A DNA stretch of 64,000 bases from Hymenobacter aquaticus (lineage in GTDB: Bacteria; Bacteroidota; Bacteroidia; Cytophagales; Hymenobacteraceae). Where the stretch lies: the NCBI RefSeq assembly GCF_004765605.1, contig NZ_SRLC01000003.1:186001-250000 (forward strand). Direction: 5' to 3'. Of the stretch, positions 25,861 to 35,021 are shown piece after piece. The notes under the pieces were generated by a model. The model did not search any database and was not told where the DNA came from. It saw only the letters and a program-made list of their open reading frames with translations. A program made the translations under genes and the position numbers. Each line of letters opens with the position of its first letter. Position 1 is the first letter of the stretch.

Positions 25861-26424
25861 TTAATTAATATGGTGTTGGTAGGGGTTCTCTTTAAAAGAA
25901 TTGCGCAGCTTGCGCAAGCTGTTGCGCACCGACTCGTCGAGCTGACGGTCGCCGACGCGCAGGATGAAGCCACCGATCAGCGACTCATCAACCGATTCCT
26001 GGAGCGTAACGTTCTGCAGGCCCGACTGTTGGCGAACAATCGTATTGAGCTGCTCGCGCAGCTCGGGGGCCAGCGGGGCAGCCGTGGTAACCTGGGCTAC
26101 CTGCATGCCGCGCAGCGCGTCGTATTGCGACTGAAACTCGGTGGCTACCCATTCCAGGGCACTTTCGCGCTTGTGCTGGGTCACGATGGAGAAAAACTTC
26201 TCCGTGATTTCCGACACTTTGCCGCCGAAAATAGCCCGCAGAATCGCCAGCTTCTTATCGGATTTCACGATGGGATTGCGCAGTAGCAGGCGCAGGTCAC
26301 GGTTCTGCTCCAGCGCTTTGCGGAACAGGTCCATGTCGAGCTTTACTTGCTCCAGCGTTCCACGCTCCTCGGCCAAATCCAGCAAGGACTTGGCGTAGCG
26401 GGAGGCAACTCGTTGTTCAGACAT
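25861..26424 (-). CDS. atpH: ATP synthase F1 subunit delta
   Basis: 187 aa. Part of the peripheral stalk that holds F1 to the stator. The start MSEQRVASRYAKSLLDLAEE and the C-terminal VDESLIGGFILRVGDRQLDESVRNSLRKLRN are family hallmarks. Placed between atpF and atpA as usual. An inverted repeat lies in the gap before it. Confidence 0.95.
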   Translation of the reverse strand: MSEQRVASRYAKSLLDLAEERGTLEQVKLDMDLFRKALEQNRDLRLLLRNPIVKSDKKLAILRAIFGGKVSEITEKFFSIVTQHKRESALEWVATEFQSQYDALRGMQVAQVTTAAPLAPELREQLNTIVRQQSGLQNVTLQESVDESLIGGFILRVGDRQLDESVRNSLRKLRNSFKENPYQHHIN

Positions 26425-26429
26425 TGTTA

Positions 26430-26511
26430 TTAGTATTGAGTAGCTGGTAGTTGGTACCGAAACGCAAGGTGATGCACACCAGCCGAATTAGCACCGAGTA
26501 CTCACTACTAA
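26430..26511. repeat. Inverted repeat in the atpF-atpH gap
   Basis: Arms 26430-26442 and 26499-26511 are complementary at 12 of 13 bases (TTAGTATTGAGTA). The right arm overlaps the atpF stop codon. Confidence 0.55.
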
Positions 26512-27002
26512 TTCAACTTTACATCCTTCAGGTACGAGTCCACCAGTTGCTGCTGGGAGCTGGAATCAGTCAGCTCGCGGCGCAGGATGCGCTCAGCAAT
26601 GTCGATGGAAAGCTTGGCGGCCGTGTTTTTCACCTCGGTCAGCGCAGCGTGTTTCTCGTTCTGGATGGCTTCGCGGGCCTGCATGATCATGCGGCTGCCT
26701 TCCTCGGTAGCTTTGTTCTTCGCCTGCTCGATGAGCTGGTTGGCCATTTGGGTGGCTTCCTGCATCATCTTGTCGCGCTCCATACGGGCTTCGGCGATGA
26801 GTTTTTCGTTACCGGCTTTGAGCTGCTGCATTTCCAGCTTGGCCTGGTCGGCCATGCGCAGGGCGCTTTCAATCGAATCCTCGCGCTCTTTGAGGGAGCC
26901 AAGAATGGGTTTCCAAGCAAATTTGGCCAGCAGGAACAGCACGATGAGGAAAATCACCAGCTGCCAGAAAATCAGACCAATATTGGGGGTTATCAATTCC
27001 AT
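26508..27002 (-). CDS. atpF: ATP synthase Fo subunit b
   Basis: 164 aa. One N-terminal membrane helix (about 8-28, GLIFWQLVIFLIVLFLLAKF) followed by the polar LxxREDSIESAL segment and a long continuous helix that dimerises as the peripheral stalk. Length and layout are standard. The distance from atpE is unusually long (141 bases) and holds a strong hairpin. Confidence 0.95.
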   Translation of the reverse strand: MELITPNIGLIFWQLVIFLIVLFLLAKFAWKPILGSLKEREDSIESALRMADQAKLEMQQLKAGNEKLIAEARMERDKMMQEATQMANQLIEQAKNKATEEGSRMIMQAREAIQNEKHAALTEVKNTAAKLSIDIAERILRRELTDSSSQQQLVDSYLKDVKLN

Positions 27003-27082
27003 ATACTCAGAGTAGAAAGTGGGAGTATCGAGGAGAAGAAAGGCGGCTTACGCGCCTTTCCAGCAACCCAAAAAAGCCAAGT

Positions 27083-27124
27083 CAGCCCGCCGCGCCGTGC
27101 GCCGAAGCGATGCGCAGCGGGCTG
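27083..27124 (-). terminator. Intra-operon hairpin between atpE and atpF
   Basis: Minus strand: CAGCCCGC pairs with GCGGGCTG at the ends, with a GC-rich inner fold, and TTTTTT follows about ten bases later. It lies just after the atpE stop inside the operon. It may act as a partial terminator or as an mRNA stabiliser that raises the yield of atpE, whose product is needed in many copies. Confidence 0.5.
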
Positions 27125-27143
27125 CTTAGCATTGCCCCTAGCT

Positions 27144-27401
27144 CTAGAGGTTGAACGAAATCAGCAAGCAAACTACTACTGCGAACAGACCCAGACCTTC
27201 GATCAGAGCCGCTACAATCAGCATAGCCGTTTGAATTTTGCCGGAAGCTTCTGGCTGGCGGCCGATGGCCTCCATGGCGCTACCGCCGATACGGCCGATA
27301 CCCAGGCCTACGCCCAGAGCAACCAGGCCAGCACCGATACCGGCACCCATTACAGCCAGACCAACAGAATTCGCAACCTGCAACAACAGAGAAAGAAGCA
27401 T
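27144..27401 (-). CDS. atpE: ATP synthase Fo subunit c
   Basis: 85 aa, two membrane helices joined by the RQP loop (48-50). The ion-binding carboxylate is E68 in AALIEGLGLF. The first helix has the Gly-rich GAGIGAGLVALGVGLGIG. No Gln/Ser/Thr sodium-ligand set is visible around E68, so a proton-type ring is favoured. Hairpin 3' of the gene, atpB 52 bases upstream. Confidence 0.95.
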   Translation of the reverse strand: MLLSLLLQVANSVGLAVMGAGIGAGLVALGVGLGIGRIGGSAMEAIGRQPEASGKIQTAMLIVAALIEGLGLFAVVVCLLISFNL

Positions 27402-27453
27402 AAAACAGAAATTAGAGAGAAGTGAAAAACGAAAAAATCAGGGTGAGGAAAAC

Positions 27454-28530
27454 TTAGTGAGCAGCGCCCGCTACGTGGGCTTCATCGGCACCGTCGCCGC
27501 CGCCCATCTGGTAGTCGGCATCGTGGTGCTCTTCTACCGCGCCACCGATGTACATGGCGGTCAGCAGGGTGAAGATGTAGGCCTGCAGAATGGCAACCAG
27601 CAGCTCCAGGATGTTAATGAACAGGCCGAAGGCCAGGGTCACGGGGCTGATGAAGATGCTTTCGAAGATGAAGATCAGGCTGATGAAGCTCAGCACCACG
27701 ATGTGACCGGCCGTGATGTTGGCAAACAGTCGAATCATCAGGGAGAAGGGCTTTACCACCACGCCGATGAGTTCCACTGGAATCATAATGATCAGCAGGG
27801 GCTTCGGTACGCCGGGCGTCGCGAAGATGTGGTGCCAGTAGTTGGAGTTGGAACTGGCCAGGGTGATAATCAGGGTCAGCAGGGCCAGGGTCATCGTCAC
27901 GGCGATGTTGCCGGTGAGGTTGGCGGCACCGGGCATCAGGCCCAGCAGGTTGTTGAACCAGATAAAGAAGAAGATGGTCAGCAGGTAGGGCATGTAGCGC
28001 TCATACTTCGGACCGATGGACTTCTTGGCTACTTCGTCGCGGATGAAAACCACCAGGGGCTCGAAGAACGACTGAATGCCGCGGGGAGCACCGCCGTGGT
28101 TTTTGCGGTAGCCACGGGCGACGGCCGTAAACACGAGCAGCAGAATAGCGGCGCTCAGCAGCAGCGAGGCTACGTTTTTGGTAATCGAAAAATCGTATAC
28201 CTTGCCGCCGTCTTCGGCTACGAGGTGCTCGTGCTCCAGCTTCAGGCCGTTGTAGGCTTCGCCGTGGGCCAGCTTCGAGGACGAGAAAACGCTCAGGCCT
28301 TTGGCGGGCTGGTAGGCAATAACGGGCAGCGGAATGGTGAGGTGCGTGCCGTGTTCTTCGTCGCCGAGGGTGGCGAAATGCCATTCGTGCGCGTCCCCGA
28401 TGTGGTGCAGAATCATCTCCCCGGGGCTGAAGGCCTCCTTGTCGGTTGCTTCGGCCTGTGTTGCGGTGGGTTCGTTGGCAAACACGGGAAGCGAAAGAAT
28501 GCAAAAGAGAGCTATCAGTAAACGCTTCAT
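27454..28530 (-). CDS. atpB: ATP synthase Fo subunit a, N-terminally extended form
   Basis: 358 aa. Forms the proton half-channels facing the c ring. Bacteroidota-type layout: an N-terminal signal-like helix (MKRLLIALFCILSLPVFA) and about 110 extra residues (HHIGDAHEWHFATLG, LAHGEAYNGLKLEHEHLV) before the conserved part. The essential arginine sits in PFSLMIRLFANITAGH. The tail is rich in His and acidic residues (EEHHDADYQMGGGDGADEAH). Both ends are longer than in E. coli. Confidence 0.95.
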   Translation of the reverse strand: MKRLLIALFCILSLPVFANEPTATQAEATDKEAFSPGEMILHHIGDAHEWHFATLGDEEHGTHLTIPLPVIAYQPAKGLSVFSSSKLAHGEAYNGLKLEHEHLVAEDGGKVYDFSITKNVASLLLSAAILLLVFTAVARGYRKNHGGAPRGIQSFFEPLVVFIRDEVAKKSIGPKYERYMPYLLTIFFFIWFNNLLGLMPGAANLTGNIAVTMTLALLTLIITLASSNSNYWHHIFATPGVPKPLLIIMIPVELIGVVVKPFSLMIRLFANITAGHIVVLSFISLIFIFESIFISPVTLAFGLFINILELLVAILQAYIFTLLTAMYIGGAVEEHHDADYQMGGGDGADEAHVAGAAH

Positions 28531-28563
28531 TCAAAGAGGGTTAGGGTGGTGCTCACAAAACCT

Positions 28564-28968
28564 TCACAATGGGCTTTCACCCGGTTTTGAAAACGGGCGC
28601 AAGTTACTCAGGATGCTCCAGATTTCAAACCCGGCAAACAAGAAATACAGGAGGAAGAAGCTCCCGAGGAACGTCCAGGTGCCGTGGCCCTCTTTGGCGC
28701 CCCCTTTATAGAGGTAGATCATCACCAGGGCTACCGACAAGAGCAGGCGCACGACCATGCCCCCGAAAAAGGCGACCATGAAGCCGTCGGGGTTGGCTTT
28801 GAGCAGCAGAGCCGTGAGCCAATAGGTAATGGCGGTGAGCACGGCGAAGAAGCCGAAGACGTAGTAGGCCAAGGGGTGAACCACGGCCGCACCGAACTGC
28901 AGGTGCAGGCCGTAGATAATGGCCCAGAGGACGACGCAGAAAATCAAAAAGTTGCGAAGAAAAAGCAC
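28564..28968 (-). CDS. Four-helix membrane protein in the atp operon (AtpI-like)
   Basis: 134 aa from GTG 28968 (VLFLRNFLIFCVVLW), 10 bases after the atpZ stop. A longer TTG reading at 29025 would overlap atpZ by 47 bases with no hydrophobic content, so it is not preferred. Four membrane helices. Position just before atpB and size fit the AtpI-like proteins of Bacteroidota atp operons, thought to help c-ring assembly or ion supply. Sequence identity to AtpI itself is not evident to me. Confidence 0.7.
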   Translation of the reverse strand: MLFLRNFLIFCVVLWAIIYGLHLQFGAAVVHPLAYYVFGFFAVLTAITYWLTALLLKANPDGFMVAFFGGMVVRLLLSVALVMIYLYKGGAKEGHGTWTFLGSFFLLYFLFAGFEIWSILSNLRPFSKPGESPL

Positions 28969-28978
28969 TGTACGGTAA

Positions 28979-29218
28979 TTAGTCGTTGCGGGAAAGGGAG
29001 CGGATAACCTGGTAGGTGGCGGCAATCAGGCCGAAGACCATCAGGCCGATGGTGTACCAGGGCTTGTCGTTGTGGACGTATTCGTCGAGCTTGACCCCGC
29101 CCCAGGCGCAGACTCCTATAATAGCCAGCATCTGAAAGCCCAGGCCGGAGTACTTGGCAAAGGCCCGCAGCCGGTCCGACTCGTTGGGATCTGGGGGCAA
29201 AGAAGGGGTAGCGGCCAT
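28979..29218 (-). CDS. atpZ: AtpZ/AtpI family protein
   Basis: 79 aa with two membrane helices (about 27-44 and 55-71). The pattern AKYSGLGFQMLAIIGVCAWGG, KLDEY, KPWYTIGLMVFGLIAA and YQVIRSLSR is the AtpZ/AtpI signature. It opens the atp operon, as in many bacteria, and is divergent from porW across 196 bases. I could not find a strong TAnnTTTG promoter; TACTTTCG near 29250 is one base off. Confidence 0.85.
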   Translation of the reverse strand: MAATPSLPPDPNESDRLRAFAKYSGLGFQMLAIIGVCAWGGVKLDEYVHNDKPWYTIGLMVFGLIAATYQVIRSLSRND

Positions 29219-29414
29219 GAGGGGAGCAGGTTTGGGGGTGCGAAAGTATTGATTTTCCGGGCACTGACAGCGCCTATGGTTGCCAGATACGCAGGCAAAG
29301 GGTGGCGGCTACGGAAAAACCGTAATTTTACCCAACCTGCTGCGTTGTAGGGAAGGAGCGCCATTTTGCTGAACGAACGAATCAGCTGGGAATGCGCGTT
29401 TCAATCTGCAATCC

Positions 29415-32400
29415 GTGGCCCCGACCCTACTCTCTGCTTTGACGAAGTATCCGCTTTTCCGCCTGCTTTCCGCTTCTGCTGCCCTGCTGCCCGTGCTGCT
29501 CGGCGTCGGGGCCTGCTCCTCGGAACGTAAGTCCGTGGTGGGCCATGCCTATGAGAACATCGTGGCCCGTGACAACGGCTTCTTTCTGGCCCGCGAAAAG
29601 CTGCGCGCGGTCGAGGAAACCCTGTACAAGGCCCGCCTGAACGACTACAACCGGGTGCTGCCGCTGTTCCCGACCCTGGACGACGCCACAGTCGGCCGCG
29701 TCACGGCCGACCTGGACGACATCATTAAGAAGGCGTCGATTCCGATTCAGCACCGCCCGGGTAGCGACTGGACCGACGACAGCTACCTGCTGATCGGCAA
29801 GGCGCGCTATTATAAAAAGGAGTACGAAGACGCGGGCAAGACCTTTAAGTACGTCAACACCACGGCCAAGGACCTCAACACCAAGCACGAGGCCCTGATC
29901 TGGCTGATGCGCACCTTCTTGGCGCTGAAGGAATACGAAAGCGCGGCGGCCGTATCCGACATTCTGGACAAGGAGACGGGCGCCGAGCAGAACGCCCGGG
30001 AGCTGTTTCTGACCCGGGCCGAGTACTTTTTGCTGACCGGCGACCAGCAGCAGGCCATTCTGAATCTGGAAAAGGCCATTCCGTATATCTCGCCCAAGAA
30101 TGAACAGTCGCGCACGCGCTACATCCTGGCTCAGCTCTACCAGGCCAACGGGCAGGACAAGGAGGCCTACGCGCAGCTCAACAAGATTCTGAAGAAGAAC
30201 CCGCCTTACGAGCTGGATTTCTTCTCGAAGCTGATGCTGGGCGAAGTCTCGGACCTGAACGCCACCGACCGGGCCCGGCTCGACAAGTACTTCGCCAAGC
30301 TGCTGAAGGACACCAAGAATAAGGAGTATACCGACAAGATATACTACGAAATGGCGCGCCTGGAGTACCGGCAGCAGCGCTACGAAGCCGCGCTGCCGCT
30401 GCTGCGTAAGGCGGCCCGGGCCAACAGCACCAACCGGGCCCAGAAAGCCTATACCTACTTGCTGGCCGGGCGCATCTACTACGAAAATCTGCAGAAATAC
30501 CGCCTGGCCGCGGCCTACTACGACAGCACCGTGCAGAACCTGGCCCGGGAAGCACCGGAATACGCCGCGACGGCCGAGCGCAGTGAGGTGCTCAAGGAGT
30601 TTGCCAAGCAGATTACCACCATCGAAACCCAGGACAGCCTGCAAACCCTGGCCCGCCTGGACTCGGCGGCCCTGCGCACCCAGCTGCTGAGCTTTGCCAA
30701 CGCGGAGCTGGCGGCCCGCAAAGCCGAGGCCGAGCGAAAGGCGGCCCAGCAGGAGCTGGCCGCGCGGCGCGAGCGGCAGGCCACCAACGGCAATGCCAGC
30801 GCCCTGCGCCCCGGCGACCCGGATATTGACCCGCTGGCCCTGGCCAATGGTGCCACGGGCGCCCTCTTTTACTTTGACAACCCGACGGCCTTGAGCACGG
30901 CCAAATCGGACTTTATCCGGAAGTGGGGCGACCGGCAGCTACAGGACAACTGGCGCATCAGCAGCCAGGCCTCTTCGTCGCCGACGACGGCCCAGGGCGG
31001 CAACGTGCCGGTGAGTATTGCCGGCTCGAGCAGCACGACGGTAAACCCGGCCTCGGGCGCGACGCTGCCCGCCGCCGTGGATCCGGCGGTGCAGGCCCAG
31101 CAGCTGGTGAAGCAATACCGGCAGAACTTACCCTTGACCGAAGCGCAGATGCAGGCTTCGCAGAAACTGGTGGAGGAAGCCCTGTTTGCCCTGGGCGGCA
31201 TTTACAGCCAGCAGCTGAAGGAGCCGGCCCGGGCCGCCGAAACCTACGAGAAGCTGGTGGCCCGCTTTCCGCAGAGCAGCCACTCGCCCGAGGTATTTTA
31301 CAGCCTCTACCTGATTTATAAGGAGCTGAACGACCCCAAAGCGGAAGCTTACGCCCAGCGGCTGCGCCAGGAGTTCCCGAACTCGTCGTATGCCCGCCTA
31401 GTGGCCGACCCGGAGTATCTGCGGCGGGCTTCCATTGCCAACGAGCAGGTAGCGGTTCAGCTCGATTCGGCGTTTGCCTTCTACAAAAAGCAGGAGTTCA
31501 AGAAGGCTACGGCCGTCCTGAACCGGGCGAAGAAGAAAAACCCGGTAAATGACCTGAACGACCGGGTGGACTACCTGAACATGCTCCTCATCATCCGGAC
31601 TCAGCCGCCGGCAGCGGCAAAAGCGGCCGTGGAGAAGTTCCGCAAAGACTACCCGGAAAGCCCCCTGAGCTTGCAGGCCCGGGAGCTGCTCAGCAGCTAT
31701 AAGCGCTACGAGGAAGGGCAGATTGCCGGGGCCCTGGCCTCCACCGATAAGCCATCCGTGTCGATGTTCCGGCCCGGGGAGGTAGATAACCGTCTGCGCA
31801 TTTTCTACGGGGCCGACGAAACGCCCGCCAGCCTGCCGCTGCCCGCGCCTACGGTGCCGCAGCCCGTTGCACCGGCCACAGCAGCGCCCGTAACCACGCT
31901 GCCCACGCCACCGGCCAAAGCTCCCGCGAAGAAAGGCGCGCCGGCGGCCAAAACGCCAGCTAAGGCTCCAACCGAAACGCCCGCCCCCGTTACCCCGGCA
32001 GCTACTACCACTCCGGCTACTACCACTCCGGCTCCAACCAACCCGACGGCTCCGGCTTCCGAGCCGGTTAAGCCAGCCACGGCCTACGCTACCAACCTGG
32101 CGGCCGGCCACGCGGTGGTGCTGGCTTTCCCAAAAGGAGCAGCGCCGGTGCAAACCCTGCCCGCGCAGCTAGGTACCTACAATGGCCGCTTCTACCGGGC
32201 CAACAATCTGCAGGTGCAGCAGGTGGTGCTGGGCGACAATCTGGACTTGGTGGTGGTACAATCCTTGCCGGGCGCCAAAGTGGCGCAGAGCTACGCCCTG
32301 AAGCTGCGCGGCCCTCAGTCGCCGCTGAGCAAATTGCGCGGCGCGGGTTACCAAACCATCATTATTGGTATTGATAACCTGCCCCTGCTGCTGCAAAGCA

Positions 32401-32447
32401 AGGATGTGGAAGAGTATCAGCGCTTCTACGAGAAGATCTACAAATAA
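29415..32447 (+). CDS. porW: T9SS periplasmic TPR lipoprotein PorW/SprE
   Basis: 1010 aa from GTG 29415. A lipoprotein signal with C34 (GVGAC-SSE) is followed by HAYENIVARDNGFFLAREKL and a long run of tetratricopeptide repeats (about 90-420 and 560-790), the PorW/SprE layout. PorW links the PorKN rings to the outer-membrane translocon in T9SS. A K/E/R/Q-rich helix (about 430-455) separates two halves and a Pro/Ala/Thr-rich linker (about 810-895, AKKGAPAAKTPAKAPTE) precedes a C-terminal 115-residue domain. Start is uncertain but must lie just before the signal peptide. Confidence 0.85.
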   Translation: MAPTLLSALTKYPLFRLLSASAALLPVLLGVGACSSERKSVVGHAYENIVARDNGFFLAREKLRAVEETLYKARLNDYNRVLPLFPTLDDATVGRVTADLDDIIKKASIPIQHRPGSDWTDDSYLLIGKARYYKKEYEDAGKTFKYVNTTAKDLNTKHEALIWLMRTFLALKEYESAAAVSDILDKETGAEQNARELFLTRAEYFLLTGDQQQAILNLEKAIPYISPKNEQSRTRYILAQLYQANGQDKEAYAQLNKILKKNPPYELDFFSKLMLGEVSDLNATDRARLDKYFAKLLKDTKNKEYTDKIYYEMARLEYRQQRYEAALPLLRKAARANSTNRAQKAYTYLLAGRIYYENLQKYRLAAAYYDSTVQNLAREAPEYAATAERSEVLKEFAKQITTIETQDSLQTLARLDSAALRTQLLSFANAELAARKAEAERKAAQQELAARRERQATNGNASALRPGDPDIDPLALANGATGALFYFDNPTALSTAKSDFIRKWGDRQLQDNWRISSQASSSPTTAQGGNVPVSIAGSSSTTVNPASGATLPAAVDPAVQAQQLVKQYRQNLPLTEAQMQASQKLVEEALFALGGIYSQQLKEPARAAETYEKLVARFPQSSHSPEVFYSLYLIYKELNDPKAEAYAQRLRQEFPNSSYARLVADPEYLRRASIANEQVAVQLDSAFAFYKKQEFKKATAVLNRAKKKNPVNDLNDRVDYLNMLLIIRTQPPAAAKAAVEKFRKDYPESPLSLQARELLSSYKRYEEGQIAGALASTDKPSVSMFRPGEVDNRLRIFYGADETPASLPLPAPTVPQPVAPATAAPVTTLPTPPAKAPAKKGAPAAKTPAKAPTETPAPVTPAATTTPATTTPAPTNPTAPASEPVKPATAYATNLAAGHAVVLAFPKGAAPVQTLPAQLGTYNGRFYRANNLQVQQVVLGDNLDLVVVQSLPGAKVAQSYALKLRGPQSPLSKLRGAGYQTIIIGIDNLPLLLQSKDVEEYQRFYEKIYK

Positions 32448-32537
32448 TTTTGGGTGCGGCCCCCGGATTGAGAGGAACCCCACGTACGCGGGGTGATTTG
32501 CTTTCCGCCGCCGCATTCATCATTCAGAATTGCATAC

Positions 32538-34868
32538 ATGGCATACCCCGCCACCAAGCCTAAAGCGGCTCCCCGGAAACCCCAGCGCCCGGGCCGTTTC
32601 ACCAACATTACCCGGACCCTGTGGCTGCTGTTTGGCGGCGGCGTGCTGGGCCTGATTCTTTACATCCTGGCCGTCAGCATCAACTTCCTGAACCTGTTTG
32701 GGCGCATGCCCAACCTGAAGACGCTGGAAAACCCGAAAAGTGAGCTGGCCTCGGAAATCTACTCGGCCGACGGGGTGCTGATGGGCAAATACTTCCGCGA
32801 AAACCGCACGCCGGTCGACTACGAAGATTTGCCCCAAAACCTGATTGATGCCCTCATTGCCACCGAAGACGTGCGTTTCGAAGGCCATTCCGGCATCGAC
32901 TTCAAAGGTCTGTTCGCCATTCCTTACTACGTGGCCACGGGCCGGAGCCGCGGTTCCAGCACGCTCACCCAGCAGCTGGCCAAGGTGCTGTTCCGCACCC
33001 GCGACGACCTGAACGACGGCACGCTCAACGACGTGCCCGGGCTGCGGATGCTCATCATTAAAACCAAGGAGTGGATTATGGCCGTGCGGCTCGAGCGGAG
33101 CTACACCAAGCGCGAAATCATGCGCATGTACCTTAATACCAACGATTTTGGCTCCAACGCCTTTGGTATTAACGTAGCCGCCAAGACCTTCTTCAACAAG
33201 AAGCCCAAAGACCTGAACCTGGAAGAGTCGGCGCTGCTGGTGGGCGTGCTCAATGCGCCTTCGCGCTACAGCCCGGTGCAGAACCCTGAGCGCGCCAAAA
33301 CCCGCCGCAACTGGGTGCTCTACCAGATGCGGAAGTACAACTACATCACCCCCGAGGAACACGCCAAAGCCGCCGCCAGAGACATTGTGCTGCACTACAG
33401 CGTGGAAAACTCCAACAAAGGCATTGCCCCGTATTTCCGCACCGAAGTCAGCAAGTCGCTGCTGCAGTGGGCCAAGGAAACCGACCACGACCTCTACGCC
33501 GACGGCCTGAAGATCTACACCACCATCGACTCGCGCATGCAGAAATACGCCGAGTCGGCGGTGGCCGAGCACATGAAGCAGCAGCAGAAGCTGTTTGATG
33601 CCCACTGGAAAGGCCAGCTGCCCTGGCGTGACGAGAACGGCAAGATCATTCCTAACTTCCTGCAAACCTCCATCAAGCGTACCGAGCGGTACCGGTCGTT
33701 GTCGAACCGCTTCGAGGGCAATAAGGACTCCATCAACTACTACCTGAAGAAGAAGTACAAGATGATGGTTTTCACCTGGAAGGGGGAAAAGGAAGTGCTG
33801 ATGTCGCCCCTGGATTCGCTGGCCTACTACAAGCGCTACCTGCACGCCGGCTTTATGGCCATGAACCCGCTCAACGGCCAGATCAAGGCCTGGGTGGGCG
33901 GCACCAACTTCAAGTACTTCAAGTATGACCACGTGAAGCAGGGCAAGCGTCAGCCCGGCTCCACGTTTAAGCCCATCGTCTACACGGCCGCCATCGACCA
34001 GGGCTACTCGCCCTGCTACCAGCGCCCCGACGTGGCTACGACCTTCCCCGCCGTGGCGGGCCGCGCGCCCTACACGCCCAAAAACTTCGAGGGCGGCTTC
34101 TCGGGCCGCACTTTTACCATCCGGCAGGCCCTGGCCCGCTCGATGAACTCGATTACGGCGTGGCTGGTGCAGAAGCTGGGCCCCGAAACGGTGGTTTCCT
34201 ACGCCAAGCGCCTCGGCATCACCTCCCCTATCGAAGCGGTGCCGGCCGTGGGCTTCGGCTCCAGCGACGTGAGCATCTACGAGCTCAGCGGCGCCTACAG
34301 CACCTTCGTCAACAAAGGCGTCTGGACGGCTCCGATGATGGTGACGCGCATCGAAGACAAGAACGGCAACGTGTTGCGCGAGTTCGTGCCCCAGACCCGG
34401 GAGGCGCTCAGCGAAGAAACGGCTTACCTGATGACCTATATGCTCCAGGCCTCGACCACGGAGCAGGGCGGCACGTCCGTTATTCTGAAAACCGGCTTCA
34501 AGTTTCCCTACGAAATCGGGGCCAAGACCGGCACCACCAGCAACTACTCCGACGCCTGGTTTATGGGCATCACTCCCGACCTGGTGTGCGGCATGTGGGT
34601 GGGCGGCGAAGACCGTAGCATCCACTTCCGGTCGGGCTCTTATGGTCAGGGGGCCCGGGCGGCGCTGCCCATCTACGGCCTGTTTATGCGCAAAGTCTAC
34701 GCCGACAAGAGCATCGGCGTCAGCACCAGCCCCTTCCCCAAGCCGGCTCAGCCGCTGTCCATCGAAATCGACTGCAGCCGCTACTACGGCGGCCAGCGCG
34801 ACACGATTCCCTACGAGCAGAAGCTCAACCAGACTGATCTGCAGGACATCGACGACGAGGATATTTAA
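32538..34868 (+). CDS. Class A penicillin-binding protein (PBP1A type)
   Basis: 776 aa from ATG 32538. Builds peptidoglycan with two activities. After a cytoplasmic basic tail and one membrane helix (about 29-52) comes the GT51 transglycosylase: EDVRFEGHSGID with the catalytic Glu, GSSTLTQQLAK and KEIMRMYLN. The transpeptidase has S475 in PGSTFKP, SMNS and K663 in KTGTTSNYSDAWFMG. All catalytic motifs are intact. It follows porW by 90 bases, with a small ACCCC/GGGGT hairpin in the gap, and is terminated by a good hairpin. Confidence 0.95.
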   Translation: MAYPATKPKAAPRKPQRPGRFTNITRTLWLLFGGGVLGLILYILAVSINFLNLFGRMPNLKTLENPKSELASEIYSADGVLMGKYFRENRTPVDYEDLPQNLIDALIATEDVRFEGHSGIDFKGLFAIPYYVATGRSRGSSTLTQQLAKVLFRTRDDLNDGTLNDVPGLRMLIIKTKEWIMAVRLERSYTKREIMRMYLNTNDFGSNAFGINVAAKTFFNKKPKDLNLEESALLVGVLNAPSRYSPVQNPERAKTRRNWVLYQMRKYNYITPEEHAKAAARDIVLHYSVENSNKGIAPYFRTEVSKSLLQWAKETDHDLYADGLKIYTTIDSRMQKYAESAVAEHMKQQQKLFDAHWKGQLPWRDENGKIIPNFLQTSIKRTERYRSLSNRFEGNKDSINYYLKKKYKMMVFTWKGEKEVLMSPLDSLAYYKRYLHAGFMAMNPLNGQIKAWVGGTNFKYFKYDHVKQGKRQPGSTFKPIVYTAAIDQGYSPCYQRPDVATTFPAVAGRAPYTPKNFEGGFSGRTFTIRQALARSMNSITAWLVQKLGPETVVSYAKRLGITSPIEAVPAVGFGSSDVSIYELSGAYSTFVNKGVWTAPMMVTRIEDKNGNVLREFVPQTREALSEETAYLMTYMLQASTTEQGGTSVILKTGFKFPYEIGAKTGTTSNYSDAWFMGITPDLVCGMWVGGEDRSIHFRSGSYGQGARAALPIYGLFMRKVYADKSIGVSTSPFPKPAQPLSIEIDCSRYYGGQRDTIPYEQKLNQTDLQDIDDEDI

Positions 34869-34892
34869 GCCGCAGGTTACTGTAGCCGAACG

Positions 34893-34930
34893 AAAAGTGG
34901 CAGGTGAGTTTCGCCTGCCACTTTTTGTTT
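34893..34930 (+). terminator. Rho-independent terminator of the PBP gene
   Basis: 12-bp exact stem AAAAGTGGCAGG/CCTGCCACTTTT (34893-34904, 34914-34925), then TGTTT. 24 bases after the stop. Confidence 0.85.
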
Positions 34931-35021
34931 CTTCGTAGCCCGCACAGGGCGGCCCGCCGAATTATCCTAACCTCCAGCTTGTTTTCAGAGTTAAACATAC
35001 CTCCGCACACGCCTATTCCTT

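Noticed and set aside
24204..25868. A 554-codon plus-strand frame opposite atpA
   Set aside because: Antisense shadow of a fully conserved ATP synthase alpha gene.
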